A program made the position numbers and the translations under genes. 64,000 bases of DNA from Roseovarius spongiae (lineage in GTDB: Bacteria > Pseudomonadota > Alphaproteobacteria > Rhodobacterales > Rhodobacteraceae), in contig NZ_RAPE01000002.1 of assembly GCF_003651245.1 (NCBI RefSeq), positions 434,001 to 498,000 of the forward strand. Direction: 5' to 3'. Positions 45,276-54,423 of the stretch are shown in pieces. How positions within the stretch are numbered: the stretch's first letter is position 1; each line of letters starts with the position of its first letter. Below the pieces are notes generated by a model. The model did not search any database. It was not told where the DNA came from and saw only the letters and a program-made list of their open reading frames with translations.

Positions 45276-45991
45276 GGGGCCTGGCCGCATCTTTCCCGCT
45301 TGCCGCCATCTTGGCGCTCATGCTGGCGGTCCCTGCCCAGGCGGTCGATTCCGCGCGGCTGGATGCGTTTCTTGAGGTGGCGCGCGCGCAGGGCTGCGTC
45401 ATCCACGATCTCGACGCGACGCTGCGCGAGGAGGGGTTCGCGGACAGGGCCGAGGTGAACGCCATCGTCGGCAAGCTCGAGGCGCAGCGCAAGGCCAGCC
45501 GCCTTGGCCCCGCGCTGCTGGTGCGCAGCGACGCCTGCCGCCGCGGCGACGGCCCGACAGGGCGCGAGCGTCTGCTGGCCGTGCTGGGGCAGGCTGAGGA
45601 CTGCGCCCAGCCGCTCGACCGCCTCTATCACAAGGTCGAGGCCCACGGGCTGACCCGCGCGCAGGCCGACCTGCTGCGTGCGGAGATGGAAGGCCGGGGC
45701 GAACTGGTCGCGGGCGACGATGGCGCGACGTTGCGGCTCGCGGCGGCGCAATGCGCCGATGCGCGCCAACTGGCCGCGTCGATCACGCCGCACCCCGAGC
45801 AGGCGTTTCTCGCCTTCATCGCCTCGCATGGCTGCCGCATGGGCCGGCGGGATCATGACGGCGCCGTCGCCGAGGCCGGGCTCGATCCCGCGGCCACCGA
45901 TATCGTCATCGAGAAACTGGTGAGCCAGGGGCAGGCGATCTACTATGGCCCCGACGAGTCCCTGATCGTGTTCGAGGAGCACTGCAAATGA
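45272..45991 (+). CDS. Exported three-repeat Cys protein of unknown function
   Basis: This 239-aa protein has a signal peptide (LAASFPLAAILALMLAVPAQ) and three internal repeats of ~62 residues (about 31-90, 99-165, 175-239). Each repeat has a hydrophobic helix with a Cys about 12 residues in (FLEVARAQGC, LLAVLGQAEDC, FLAFIASHGC) and a second helix containing Asp-Leu or Ala-Asp. A closing strand ends in Cys (LLVRSDAC, LRLAAAQC, IVFEEHC). The spacing suggests one disulfide per repeat and a periplasmic location. It starts with TTG at 45272, overlapping the previous ORF. I do not recognise the family. Confidence 0.72.
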   Translation: MRGLAASFPLAAILALMLAVPAQAVDSARLDAFLEVARAQGCVIHDLDATLREEGFADRAEVNAIVGKLEAQRKASRLGPALLVRSDACRRGDGPTGRERLLAVLGQAEDCAQPLDRLYHKVEAHGLTRAQADLLRAEMEGRGELVAGDDGATLRLAAAQCADARQLAASITPHPEQAFLAFIASHGCRMGRRDHDGAVAEAGLDPAATDIVIEKLVSQGQAIYYGPDESLIVFEEHCK

Positions 45992-46092
45992 CCCGTCCGG
46001 CGCCGCATGGCCCGCCGCGCGGGCGCGTGAAATCATACAAGGCGCGGGCGAACCGCTTCGCGCCCGCCGACCACACAGGAGCCGCTGTCTAG
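45988..46092 (+). CDS. Possible 34-aa peptide before nuoE
   Basis: A 34-codon frame starts at an ATG overlapping the stop of the triple-repeat gene and ends immediately before the nuoE ATG. The product is basic and Pro/Arg-rich with no hydrophobic segment. The AGGAGCC inside its end is the nuoE ribosome site. Reading through would couple nuoE to upstream translation. It may be a chance frame. Confidence 0.25.
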   Translation: MTRPAPHGPPRGRVKSYKARANRFAPADHTGAAV

Positions 46093-47271
46093 ATGCTACG
46101 CCGTCTCTATCCCGATCAACCTGCCAGCTTCGCCTTCACGCCCGAGAACCAGGCCTGGGCCGAGGCGCAGATCACCAAGTTTCCCGAGGGCCGCCAGGCA
46201 TCGGCGGTCATCCCGATCCTGTGGCGCGCGCACGAACAGGAGGGCTGGCTGACCCGCCCGGCGATCGAATACGTTGCCGACATGCTGGGCATGGCCCGTA
46301 TCCGCGCGCTCGAGGTGGCGTCGTTCTACTTCATGTTCCAGCTTCAGCCGGTCGGCTCGGTCGCGCATATCCAGATTTGCGGCACGACGTCCTGCATGAT
46401 CTGCGGCGCCGAGGATCTCATGGCCGTCTGCCAGGAAAAGATCGCGGTGAAACCGCATGAGCTGTCAAAGGACGGCAAGTTCAGCTGGGAAGAGGTCGAG
46501 TGCGTCGGCGCCTGCGCCAACGCGCCGGTGGTCCAGATCGGCAAGGACTACTACGAGGACCTGACCGCCGAACGCCTGCGCGAGATCCTCGATGAGTTGG
46601 CGGCGGGCAAGGTTCCGCTGCCGGGGCCGCAGAACGGACGCTACGCCGCCGAGCCGCTGAGCGGTCTGACCACGCTCGAGTCCTTCGACGACAACCGCGC
46701 GGCGCATAACGCCAGCGTGCAGCGCGCCGCGGATCTCAACGACACGATCCGCCGCATCGACGGAAGCGAACAGCCGCTGACGCAGCCGTGGCACGACAAG
46801 GGCGCGCGCCACGACCCCGCCGAGTCCACCGTCAAGGTGAACGAAACCCCGGTGCCGATCCTCGGCAAGCCGTCCAAGGCCGCGGCCAAGCCGGACGACA
46901 AGCCGGAAGAGACCGCGTCCGCGGCCAGCCCCGCGCCGAAACCCGCGCCCGAGGCCAAATCCGACAGCGGTGCGGCGGATGCGGGCGCGAAGCCCGAAAC
47001 GCTCGACGCGCCACGCGGCGGGAAGGCGGATAACCTCAAGCTCATCAAGGGCGTGGGCCCCAAGCTCGAGGCGCTGCTGAACCGGCTCGGCTTTCACCAT
47101 TTCGACCAGATCGCCGCCTGGAGCGACGCCGAAGTGCGCTGGGTCGACCAGAACTTAGAGGGGTTCAAGGGCCGGGTGAGCCGCGACGAATGGGTCAAGC
47201 AGGCCAAGACGCTGGCGAAGGGCGGGGAGACTGAGTTCGCCTCGCGGGTGAAAAAGGGTGACGTTTACTAG
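46093..47271 (+). CDS. nuoE: NADH-quinone oxidoreductase subunit E with C-terminal HhH extension
   Basis: NuoE holds the [2Fe-2S] cluster N1a; the ligands are Cys96 and Cys101 ([12 protein letters not shown]) and Cys137 and Cys141 ([11 protein letters not shown]). The thioredoxin-like core ends near residue 170. The protein is 392 aa, more than twice the minimal length. After a linker rich in Ala/Pro/Lys/Glu (~240-300) it has a helix-hairpin-helix-like domain (300-385) beginning [18 protein letters not shown]. Long NuoE tails are known in Rhodobacter relatives. The same domain is repeated in the next gene, with high nucleotide identity. Confidence 0.95.
   Translation: MLRRLYPDQPASFAFTPENQAWAEAQITKFPEGRQASAVIPILWRAHEQEGWLTRPAIEYVADMLGMARIRALEVASFYFMFQLQPVGSVAHIQICGTTSCMICGAEDLMAVCQEKIAVKPHELSKDGKFSWEEVECVGACANAPVVQIGKDYYEDLTAERLREILDELAAGKVPLPGPQNGRYAAEPLSGLTTLESFDDNRAAHNASVQRAADLNDTIRRIDGSEQPLTQPWHDKGARHDPAESTVKVNETPVPILGKPSKAAAKPDDKPEETASAASPAPKPAPEAKSDSGAADAGAKPETLDAPRGGKADNLKLIKGVGPKLEALLNRLGFHHFDQIAAWSDAEVRWVDQNLEGFKGRVSRDEWVKQAKTLAKGGETEFASRVKKGDVY
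46990..47238 (+). repeat. Direct repeat copy 1 (3' end of nuoE)
   Basis: This ~249-bp segment aligns without gaps to 47730-47978, offset exactly 740 bp. Long stretches are identical, including most of 47032-47125. It encodes the NuoE C-terminal domain from [12 protein letters not shown] to KGGETEF. Confidence 0.9.
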
Positions 47272-47318
47272 GGCTTCGGGCGGACGCAGCCCCGAGGACC
47301 AAAAGAGGAGCGACAACG

Positions 47319-48005
47319 ATGAGCGACCTTGCCGCAACGTGCAGGAAGACCTGCTGGGGCTTTGCCCTGGCGGTGGGAATCGCGTTCGCGGTCCTGCTGT
47401 TCTGGGCGGGCGGCTACGGGTGGTTCTCTTCGCTCCTGACCGGGATCATCGTCTGTTTCGTCTGCGGGTTCCTGTTCACCTATCTGTTCTGCTCCGGCCC
47501 TGGCGTGAGCGGCGCGGAGACAGCCGCCACCCCGGCGGCGCCGCGCATCGACGAGCCGGCGGCGACCCCGGCGGCCGAAAGCCCCGCCGCGGCTGCGCCG
47601 GGGCGCGTGCCGCCGGGCACGGTGACGCCGGCCAAGACGCCCGAACCGCCCAAGGAGGCAGTTCCGCAGGACGCGCCCGGCGCCGCGGCGGAAACCGCAT
47701 CCGACGTGGCGGAGACCGGGGCGCAGGACAAGCCGGAGACGCTCGAGGCGCCGCGCGACGGCAAGGGCGACAACCTCAAGCTCATCAAGGGCGTGGGGCC
47801 CAAGCTCGAGGCGCTGCTGAACCGGCTCGGCTTCTACCATTTCGACCAGATCGCCGCCTGGAGCGACCGGGAGGTCGCCTGGGTCGACGAGAACCTCGAG
47901 GGGTTCAGGGGCCGGGTGAGCCGCGACAACTGGGTCGCCCAGGCCAAGACCCTTGCGGATGGCGGCGAGACGGAATTCTCACGCCGCTCCAGGGGCGGAA
48001 AGTAA
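47319..48005 (+). CDS. Membrane-anchored protein sharing the NuoE C-terminal domain
   Basis: This 228-aa protein has a Cys-containing N-terminus with two hydrophobic helices (FALAVGIAFAVLLFWAGGY and LLTGIIVCFVCGFLFTYLF). An Ala/Pro/Glu-rich linker follows (~65-135), then an ~83-residue domain almost identical to the NuoE tail ([20 protein letters not shown], then the W-S-D-R-E-V pattern). It thus looks like the NuoE tail put on a membrane anchor. The gene is 47 bp after nuoE with GAGGAGCGACAACG before its ATG. The function is unknown; a role in complex I assembly, tethering or nucleic-acid contact is possible. Confidence 0.88.
   Translation: MSDLAATCRKTCWGFALAVGIAFAVLLFWAGGYGWFSSLLTGIIVCFVCGFLFTYLFCSGPGVSGAETAATPAAPRIDEPAATPAAESPAAAAPGRVPPGTVTPAKTPEPPKEAVPQDAPGAAAETASDVAETGAQDKPETLEAPRDGKGDNLKLIKGVGPKLEALLNRLGFYHFDQIAAWSDREVAWVDENLEGFRGRVSRDNWVAQAKTLADGGETEFSRRSRGGK
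47730..47978 (+). repeat. Direct repeat copy 2 (nuoE-tail paralogue)
   Basis: This is the second copy of the nuoE 3'-end repeat (first copy 46990-47238). The two are in the same frame and collinear. Recombination between them would delete 740 bp and fuse nuoE to the end of the second gene in frame, leaving a normal-looking nuoE. Confidence 0.9.
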
Positions 48006-48017
48006 GGAACGTGCGCA

Positions 48018-48242
48018 ATGCCCCAGGACAGCCGGGACAGCGAACACAGGCAGGGGCGGCGCGCCGCCCTGGTGATTGCCGGAACGGCGGTCTTCTGGGT
48101 GCTGGCCACGTTGATCGGAGGCGAGCTCGGGCTCGACAACCGGACGCTGGCGCTGTTCGACCTGATCGCGCTTGGCGGGTTCGTCTGGGCGCTGTGGATG
48201 ATTTACAATATCTGGCGCGCGCGCCAGGACAACAAGGGGTAG
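48018..48242 (+). CDS. DUF5337 small membrane protein
   Basis: This 74-aa protein has a charged N-terminus ([20 protein letters not shown]) and two predicted membrane helices ([18 protein letters not shown] and [20 protein letters not shown]). The pattern is that of DUF5337, a family I associate with nuo operons of Rhodobacterales. The gene lies 12 bp after the NuoE-tail paralogue and 7 bp before nuoF. The function is unknown; position suggests a complex I-related membrane role. Confidence 0.82.
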   Translation: MPQDSRDSEHRQGRRAALVIAGTAVFWVLATLIGGELGLDNRTLALFDLIALGGFVWALWMIYNIWRARQDNKG

Positions 48243-48249
48243 TAGCGGG

Positions 48250-49545
48250 ATGCTGAAAGACCAGGACCGTATCTTCACCAACCTTTACGGCATGCATGAC
48301 CGGACCCTGAAGGGGGCGCAGGCGCGCGGCCATTGGGACGGCACCGCGAAAATGCTGCAGAACGGGCGCGACTGGATCATCGATCAGATGAAGGCCAGCG
48401 GGCTGCGCGGACGCGGCGGCGCGGGGTTCCCGACCGGGCTCAAGTGGTCGTTCATGCCCAAGGAAAGCGACGGGCGGCCCGCCTATCTCGTGGTGAACGC
48501 GGACGAATCCGAACCCGGCACCTGCAAGGACCGCGAGATCATGCGCCACGATCCGCACACGCTGATCGAGGGCTGCCTGATCGCGAGCTACGCCATGCGG
48601 GCGCACGCCTGCTACATCTACATCCGCGGCGAATACGTGCGTGAACGCGAGGCGCTCCAGTTCGCCATCGACGAGGCCTACGACGCCGGGCTGATCGGCC
48701 GGAACGCCTGCGGGTCGGGGTACGATTTCGACGTCTACCTCAGCCACGGCGCGGGCGCCTATATCTGCGGCGAAGAGACCGCCCTGCTCGAGAGCCTCGA
48801 GGGCAAGAAGGGGATGCCGCGCATGAAGCCGCCCTTCCCGGCGGGCGCGGGGCTTTACGGGTGCCCGACGACGGTGAACAACGTCGAATCCATCGCAGTC
48901 GCGCCCACCATCCTGCGGCGCGGGCCGGACTGGTTCGCAAGCTTCGGGCGGCCCAACAACACGGGCACGAAGCTGTTCGCGATCTCGGGTCACGTCAACA
49001 ACCCCTGCGTCGTCGAAGAGGCGATGAGCATCGGTTTCGAGGAACTGATCGAGAAGCATTGCGGCGGCATCCGCGGCGGCTGGAAGAACCTCAAGGCGAT
49101 CGTGCCCGGCGGCTCTTCGGTGCCGCTGCTGCCCGGCTCCATCGCGCGCGAGGCGATCATGGATTTCGACTGGCTGCGCGACCAGAAATCGGGCCTCGGC
49201 ACGGCGGCGGTGATCGTGATGGACGAGTCCACCGACATCATCAAGGCGATCTGGCGCTTCGCGAAATTCTACAAGCACGAATCCTGCGGCCAGTGCACGC
49301 CCTGCCGCGAGGGGACGGGCTGGATGATGCGGGTCATGGAGCGGCTGGTGCGCGGCGACGCCGAGGTCGAGGAGATCGACATGCTGCTCAACGTCACCAA
49401 GCAGGTCGAGGGCCACACCATCTGCGCACTGGGCGACGCCGCCGCCTGGCCGATCCAAGGCCTTATCCGCCACTTCCGCGACGAGATCGAGGACCGCATC
49501 AAGCACAAGCGCACCGGCCGCGTCAGCGCCGTGGCGGCGGAGTAG
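48250..49545 (+). CDS. nuoF: NADH-quinone oxidoreductase subunit F
   Basis: NuoF binds NADH and FMN and carries a [4Fe-4S] cluster. The 431-aa protein has the NADH/FMN glycine loop [20 protein letters not shown] (about residue 54) and [16 protein letters not shown]. The cluster ligands are Cys346, 349 and 352 in [15 protein letters not shown] and Cys392 in HTICALGD. Length is normal. The ATG at 48250 follows a short GTAGTAGCGGG, 7 bp after the DUF5337 gene. Confidence 0.98.
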   Translation: MLKDQDRIFTNLYGMHDRTLKGAQARGHWDGTAKMLQNGRDWIIDQMKASGLRGRGGAGFPTGLKWSFMPKESDGRPAYLVVNADESEPGTCKDREIMRHDPHTLIEGCLIASYAMRAHACYIYIRGEYVREREALQFAIDEAYDAGLIGRNACGSGYDFDVYLSHGAGAYICGEETALLESLEGKKGMPRMKPPFPAGAGLYGCPTTVNNVESIAVAPTILRRGPDWFASFGRPNNTGTKLFAISGHVNNPCVVEEAMSIGFEELIEKHCGGIRGGWKNLKAIVPGGSSVPLLPGSIAREAIMDFDWLRDQKSGLGTAAVIVMDESTDIIKAIWRFAKFYKHESCGQCTPCREGTGWMMRVMERLVRGDAEVEEIDMLLNVTKQVEGHTICALGDAAAWPIQGLIRHFRDEIEDRIKHKRTGRVSAVAAE

Positions 49546-49549
49546 CGGC

Positions 49550-49966
49550 ATGGAGGCGTTCGCGGCATACGGTCATGCGATCGTGGCGATGGCGGGGCTG
49601 GCGTTCCTGACGCTGCTGCTCAGCCCGCTCACGGCGGTGAGGAAGACGGCCGCGGGCCTTGCGCCCGGGGCGCAGCCCGACGCCAGCTACGCTTCGCCCA
49701 TCTATCGATTGCACCGCGCCCACGGGAACCTGACCGAAGCGACGGGCAGTTTCGCGCTGGTCACCGTCGCCGCGATCCTTGCGGGGGCCAGCCCGCTCTG
49801 GGTGAACTGGCTGGCGTCGCTCTACCTCGTCAGCCGCGTGGTGCTGGCGGTCGTGCATGTCGCCGGTCTGGGCCGCCCCGACATGAGCCTGCGGTCTGTC
49901 GTTTACGTATTTGGCTGGGTGATCAGCATGGTATTGGCGGTCATGGCGATCGTCGCGGCGTTTTGA
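49550..49966 (+). CDS. MAPEG family membrane protein
   Basis: This 138-aa protein has four hydrophobic helices and the MAPEG pattern: a first helix with LAFLTLLLSPLTAVRKTAAG, then SPIYRLHRAHGNLTEATGSF (the Arg-x-x-x-Asn-glutathione-binding type motif, here RAHGN-x-x-E), then LVSRVVLAVVHVAGLG. MAPEG proteins are membrane glutathione transferases or isomerases; the bacterial role is mostly unknown. It starts 4 bp after nuoF, so it is part of the operon. Confidence 0.88.
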   Translation: MEAFAAYGHAIVAMAGLAFLTLLLSPLTAVRKTAAGLAPGAQPDASYASPIYRLHRAHGNLTEATGSFALVTVAAILAGASPLWVNWLASLYLVSRVVLAVVHVAGLGRPDMSLRSVVYVFGWVISMVLAVMAIVAAF

Positions 49967-49976
49967 GGAAAGCGAG

Positions 49977-50315
49977 ATGACGTTGAAACACATCCTTGCC
50001 GGTCTTTTGGCCGCCGCGTTCGCGCTCTCCGCCTGCGCCAAGCCGGGCGAGCGGGTGCGCTTTGACGGCAACTACTACCCGGCGAAGGCCAAGAAGGCCG
50101 GCGACGCGCGCGAGAACTTCGTCGTCTCCGTGCGCCGCGTCGGTCAGGGGATCGAGGGCGCGCGCGCCGCCGCCGCGTATGAGGGCACGCGCTACTGCAT
50201 CAAGAATTTCGGCGATTCCACCATCACCTGGCAACCCGGGGCGGACCCGGCGGACGGCGCGCTGCGGGTCGAGGGCGACGCATTGACCGTGCGGGGAAGC
50301 TGCGTGAAATGGTAA
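49977..50315 (+). CDS. Predicted lipoprotein, 112 aa
   Basis: The N-terminus HILAGLLAAAFALSACAKPG is a lipoprotein signal with lipobox LSAC (Cys 20). The mature part has RFDGNYYPAKAKKAGDAREN and ends RVEGDALTVRGSCVKW, with one further Cys pair (RYCIKN and SCVKW). I recognise no family. It probably lies in the periplasm attached to a membrane. It is 10 bp after the MAPEG gene. A 127-bp gap follows, the largest in the operon's first half, in which I see no clear promoter. Confidence 0.75.
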   Translation: MTLKHILAGLLAAAFALSACAKPGERVRFDGNYYPAKAKKAGDARENFVVSVRRVGQGIEGARAAAAYEGTRYCIKNFGDSTITWQPGADPADGALRVEGDALTVRGSCVKW

Positions 50316-50442
50316 GGATTCCGCAGATATCCGCCGACTCGAACCGCTGTTATTGCATAACGGGCGCATGCGCACCCATCTGCAGGATCGATGAAACCGC
50401 AGTTCCTGCGGGCATCGAGACATGCAAGACAGGAGTGACACC

Positions 50443-50847
50443 ATGCGCATGATGAAAACCGTCATCCTCGGGCTTACCCTCGCCGGCTTTGCCGCCGGCG
50501 GCGCGCAGGCCGGGCTGAAGGAGGAACGCGATATCACCGCCGGGCTTCTCGCCATCGCCGTCGCGGACAAGATCCGGCGCGAATGCGACGACATCTCCGG
50601 GCGGCTCTGGACCGCGCGTTCCTACCTGATGGGCCTGAAGAGGATCGCGCGCGACCGCGGCTACAGCGACGCCGAGATCGACGCCTTTGTCAACGACTCG
50701 GACAACAAGGCCGAGATGCGCGAGATGCGCAACGCCTATTACAAGTCCAAGGGCGCGAGCAACCTGGACCATGCGAGCCTGTGTGTGCTGGGCCGGGCGG
50801 AAATCGCCGCACACACGCGCGCCGGCTCATTCCTGAAAGCAAAGTGA
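50443..50847 (+). CDS. DUF5333 exported protein
   Basis: This 134-aa protein has a signal peptide (MMKTVILGLTLAGFAAGGAQ) and a helical body with two Cys (RRECDDIS and ASLCVLGR), matching the DUF5333 pattern found in nuo operons of this order. It is probably periplasmic. The ATG at 50443 follows AGGAGTGACACC; a 7-codon longer frame is possible but lacks a ribosome site. It is 6 bp before nuoG. The function is unknown. Confidence 0.82.
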   Translation: MRMMKTVILGLTLAGFAAGGAQAGLKEERDITAGLLAIAVADKIRRECDDISGRLWTARSYLMGLKRIARDRGYSDAEIDAFVNDSDNKAEMREMRNAYYKSKGASNLDHASLCVLGRAEIAAHTRAGSFLKAK

Positions 50848-50853
50848 AACGAC

Positions 50854-52911
50854 ATGACCGACCTCCGCAAGATCATCATCGACGAAACCGAGATCGAAGT
50901 CGACGGGGCGCTGACCCTGATCCAGGCCTGCGAGGAAGCGGGCGTGGAAATCCCGCGCTTCTGCTACCATGAGCGGCTGTCGATCGCCGGGAACTGCCGG
51001 ATGTGTCTTGTGGAGGTCGTCGGCGGCCCGCCGAAGCCGGCGGCGAGCTGCGCCATGCAGGTGCGCGACCTGCGCCCCGGCCCCGAGGGGCAGCCGCCGC
51101 AGGTGAAGACCAACTCGCCCATGGTCAAGAAGGCCCGCGAGGGAGTGATGGAGTTCCTGCTCATCAACCACCCGCTCGACTGCCCGATCTGCGATCAGGG
51201 CGGCGAATGCGACCTTCAGGATCAGGCGATGGCCTACGGCGTGTCCTTCTCGCGCCTGCGCGAGCCCAAGCGCGCGGTGCAGGATATCGACCTCGGCCCG
51301 CTGGTCGAGACCCACATGACGCGCTGCATCCACTGCACGCGCTGCGTGCGTTTCATGACCGAGGTGGCCGGCGTCCCCGAGATGGGCGCGGTCGGCCGCG
51401 GCGAGGACATGCGCATCGTCACCTACGGCAACGAGATCGTGCAGACCGAGGACGACGAGATCAGCGCCGCCCTGCGTTCGAGCCTGAGCTCCAACATGCA
51501 GGGCTGCATCACCGATCTCTGCCCGGTCGGCGCGCTGGTGAGCAAACCCTACGCCTTCACCGCGCGCCCGTGGGAGCTGAGCAAGACCGAGAGCATCGAC
51601 GTGATGGACGCGCTCGGCTCGAACATCCGCGTGGACACCAAGGGGCGCGAGGTCATGCGCTTCCTGCCGCGCAACCATGACGGTGTGAACGAGGAATGGA
51701 TTTCCGACAAGACGCGCTTTGTCTGGGACGGGCTGCGCCGCCAGCGGCTCGACCGGCCCTATATCCGTGAAAACGGCAAGCTGCGCCCCGCCGACTGGCC
51801 CGAGGCGCTCAATGCCGCGGCCGCCGCCATGAAGGGCAAGACGGTGGCCGGGCTGGTCGGCGACCTGGCCCCGGTGGAGGCCGCCTTCGCGTTGAAACAG
51901 CTGATCGAGGGGCAGGGCGGGCGCGTCGAATGCCGCACCGACGGCGCGAAGCTGCCAGCGGGCAACCGCTCGGCCTATGTCGGTGGCGCGTCGATCGAGG
52001 AGATCGACACCGCGAAGACCATCCTGATCGTCGGCTCCGACCCGAGCGTTGAGGCGCCGGTGCTCAACGCGCGCATCCGCAAGGCCTGGCTCGCCGGGGC
52101 GCGCGTCGGCGTGATCGGCCCGAAGGTCGAACTGACCTACGATTACCACCATTTTGGCGCGGGGCGCGATGCGCTGACCGACCTGGTCGGCAAGGTCGAG
52201 GCCAAGGACGACACGATCGTGATCGTCGGGCAGGGCGCCTTGCTCGACGCCGACGGCGAGGCGGTGCTGAGCCAGGTGATGAAATACACCGAAGGCGCGG
52301 GCGCGAAGCTGCTGGTGCTGCACACCGCCGCGGGCCGGGTCGGCGCGATGGACGCCGGCTGCGTGACCGAGGGCGGCGTGGAGGTTGCGCTCGACGGGGC
52401 GGAGGTGGTCTATAACCTCGGCGCGGACGAGATCGAGATCACCGATGGACCCTTCGTCATCTACCAGGGCAGCCACGGCGACCGCGGCGCGCATCGCGCC
52501 GACGTGATCCTGCCCGGCGCCGCCTACACCGAGGAGAACGGGATCTTCGTCAACACCGAGGGGCGCCCGCAGCTTGCGTTGCGCGCCAGCTTCCCGCCGG
52601 GCGAGGCCAAGGAGAACTGGGCGATTCTGCGCGCGCTCTCGGGCGAGTTGGGCAGCGTGTTGCCCTATGACAGCCTGCCGCAACTGCGCCGCGCGCTGAA
52701 CGAGGCCGCGCCGCATCTCGGGCGGATCGACGAGGTGGCGGAAATCGAGTGGCGGGCGCTTCCCGTCTCGACGCCCGGAAACGGGGATTTCCGCCTTGCG
52801 ATCAGGGACTTCTACCTCAGCAACCCGATCGCGCGGGCCAGCGCCCTGATGGCCGAACTGAGCGCGAGGGCCAAGGCGCGGCGCGAACAGCAGCCTGTCG
52901 CGGCCGAGTGA
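50854..52911 (+). CDS. nuoG: NADH-quinone oxidoreductase subunit G
   Basis: NuoG is the large iron-sulfur subunit of the peripheral arm. The 685-aa protein begins with a [2Fe-2S] ferredoxin-like domain ([20 protein letters not shown]). It continues with the His/Cys cluster [19 protein letters not shown], and the N4/N5 region ([19 protein letters not shown], then [18 protein letters not shown]). The C-terminal molybdopterin-oxidoreductase-like domain lacks molybdopterin ligands as usual. The mitochondrial-like length (~690) fits alphaproteobacteria. It follows the DUF5333 gene by 6 bp. Confidence 0.98.
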   Translation: MTDLRKIIIDETEIEVDGALTLIQACEEAGVEIPRFCYHERLSIAGNCRMCLVEVVGGPPKPAASCAMQVRDLRPGPEGQPPQVKTNSPMVKKAREGVMEFLLINHPLDCPICDQGGECDLQDQAMAYGVSFSRLREPKRAVQDIDLGPLVETHMTRCIHCTRCVRFMTEVAGVPEMGAVGRGEDMRIVTYGNEIVQTEDDEISAALRSSLSSNMQGCITDLCPVGALVSKPYAFTARPWELSKTESIDVMDALGSNIRVDTKGREVMRFLPRNHDGVNEEWISDKTRFVWDGLRRQRLDRPYIRENGKLRPADWPEALNAAAAAMKGKTVAGLVGDLAPVEAAFALKQLIEGQGGRVECRTDGAKLPAGNRSAYVGGASIEEIDTAKTILIVGSDPSVEAPVLNARIRKAWLAGARVGVIGPKVELTYDYHHFGAGRDALTDLVGKVEAKDDTIVIVGQGALLDADGEAVLSQVMKYTEGAGAKLLVLHTAAGRVGAMDAGCVTEGGVEVALDGAEVVYNLGADEIEITDGPFVIYQGSHGDRGAHRADVILPGAAYTEENGIFVNTEGRPQLALRASFPPGEAKENWAILRALSGELGSVLPYDSLPQLRRALNEAAPHLGRIDEVAEIEWRALPVSTPGNGDFRLAIRDFYLSNPIARASALMAELSARAKARREQQPVAAE

Positions 52912-52978
52912 GGGGCGGCGGGGTGTCGTCCGGGTCGGGCCTGCGCCGCGCCAGGGCGCCTTTGATGTGCGAAGGACC

Positions 52979-53374
52979 ATGAAGGGCATGATCGCAGCGA
53001 CGTTCCTCTCTCTGGCCTGCACCCTTTCGGCGTGCGAGCAGACCGGCGAGGCGGAGGCGCCGTTCACCCCCGACTACCGCGGCATCGAGACGCATCTGCT
53101 GGATGGCGACCTGGTCAATTTCCACGTGGTCATGTCCGGCGCGCGCACGACCGACGACGTGGACCGCTACGCCGCCTGCGCGGCGGCGCAATACGCGCTG
53201 ATCCGGGGCTACGGCTTCGCCCGGCACGTGCGCACGAATATCACCGAAGAGGGTGGCATATCGCGCGGGGATGCGGTTTATACGATCTCACCGACGCTTC
53301 CGCGCGGCCTCAGGACGATCGACGCCGAGGTCGTGGCCGCGGATTGCGCCGAAAACGGAATACCGATGGTGTGA
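52979..53374 (+). CDS. Predicted lipoprotein, 131 aa
   Basis: A lipoprotein signal, [19 protein letters not shown], has lipobox LSAC at residue ~19. The mature part contains [40 protein letters not shown] and a Cys in AADCAENG. Related sequences in nuo operons have no known role. The ATG at 52979 with GAAGG upstream is preferred over a GTG at 52967. It lies 67 bp after nuoG and 7 bp before nuoH. Location is periplasm or outer membrane. Confidence 0.75.
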   Translation: MKGMIAATFLSLACTLSACEQTGEAEAPFTPDYRGIETHLLDGDLVNFHVVMSGARTTDDVDRYAACAAAQYALIRGYGFARHVRTNITEEGGISRGDAVYTISPTLPRGLRTIDAEVVAADCAENGIPMV

Positions 53375-53381
53375 GGACCTG

Positions 53382-54419
53382 ATGGCTGACTTCTTTGCAA
53401 CCCCGTTCGGAACGCTGGTGATCATCGTGGCGCAATGCCTCGCCATGCTCGGGTTCGTCATGATCTCGCTCTTGTTCCTGGTCTATGGCGACCGCAAGAT
53501 CTGGGCGGCGGTGCAGCTGCGGCGCGGGCCGAACGTGGTCGGGGTGTTCGGCATCCTGCAATCGGTGGCGGACGCGCTGAAATACGTGCTCAAGGAGGTG
53601 GTGATCCCCGCCGGCGCCGACCGGGCGGTGTTCATCCTCGCGCCGATGACGAGCTTCGTGCTCGCCGTGATCGCCTGGGCGGTGATCCCGATGTCGGACG
53701 GCTGGGTGATTTCGGACCTCAACATCGCGATCCTCTACGTCTTCGCGGTTTCCTCGCTCGAGGTTTACGGCGTGATCATGGGCGGCTGGGCGTCCAACTC
53801 CAAGTATCCGTTCCTCGGCTCGCTGCGCTCCGCGGCGCAGATGATATCTTACGAAGTCAGCATCGGCCTGATCATCATCGGCGTCGTCATCTCGACCGGC
53901 AGCCTGAACTTCGGGGCGATCGTCACCGCGCAGGACACGCCCTACGGCTTCTTCGGCTGGTACTGGCTGCCGCATCTGCCGATGCTGTTCCTGTTCTTCA
54001 TCTCCGCGCTGGCCGAAACCAACCGCCCGCCCTTCGATCTGCCCGAGGCGGAGTCCGAACTGGTCGCGGGTTACCAGGTCGAATACTCCTCCACGCCTTT
54101 CCTGCTCTTCATGGCGGGCGAATACATCGCGATCTTCCTGATGTGCGCGCTCACCTCGCTGCTGTTCTTCGGCGGCTGGCTGTCGCCCATTCCGGGGCTG
54201 CCGGACGGCGTGCTGTGGATGATCGCGAAGATGACGTTCTTCTTCTTCATGTTCGCGATGGTCAAGGCGATCACGCCGCGCTACCGCTACGACCAGTTGA
54301 TGCGCATCGGCTGGAAGGTGTTCCTGCCGCTTTCGCTGGCCTGGGTGGTGATCATCTCGTTCCTTGCGAAATTCGAGGTGCTGGGCGCATTCTGGGCGCG
54401 CTACACGATGGGGGGCTGA
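53382..54419 (+). CDS. nuoH: NADH-quinone oxidoreductase subunit H
   Basis: NuoH forms the quinone chamber and links the arms. The 345-aa protein has about eight hydrophobic helices and the conserved segments [20 protein letters not shown] (first matrix-side loop), [20 protein letters not shown] and [20 protein letters not shown], the acidic loops of the E-channel. Normal length. The ATG at 53382 starts [12 protein letters not shown]. It is followed 4 bp later by the methyltransferase-like gene. Confidence 0.98.
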   Translation: MADFFATPFGTLVIIVAQCLAMLGFVMISLLFLVYGDRKIWAAVQLRRGPNVVGVFGILQSVADALKYVLKEVVIPAGADRAVFILAPMTSFVLAVIAWAVIPMSDGWVISDLNIAILYVFAVSSLEVYGVIMGGWASNSKYPFLGSLRSAAQMISYEVSIGLIIIGVVISTGSLNFGAIVTAQDTPYGFFGWYWLPHLPMLFLFFISALAETNRPPFDLPEAESELVAGYQVEYSSTPFLLFMAGEYIAIFLMCALTSLLFFGGWLSPIPGLPDGVLWMIAKMTFFFFMFAMVKAITPRYRYDQLMRIGWKVFLPLSLAWVVIISFLAKFEVLGAFWARYTMGG

Positions 54420-54423
54420 TCCG

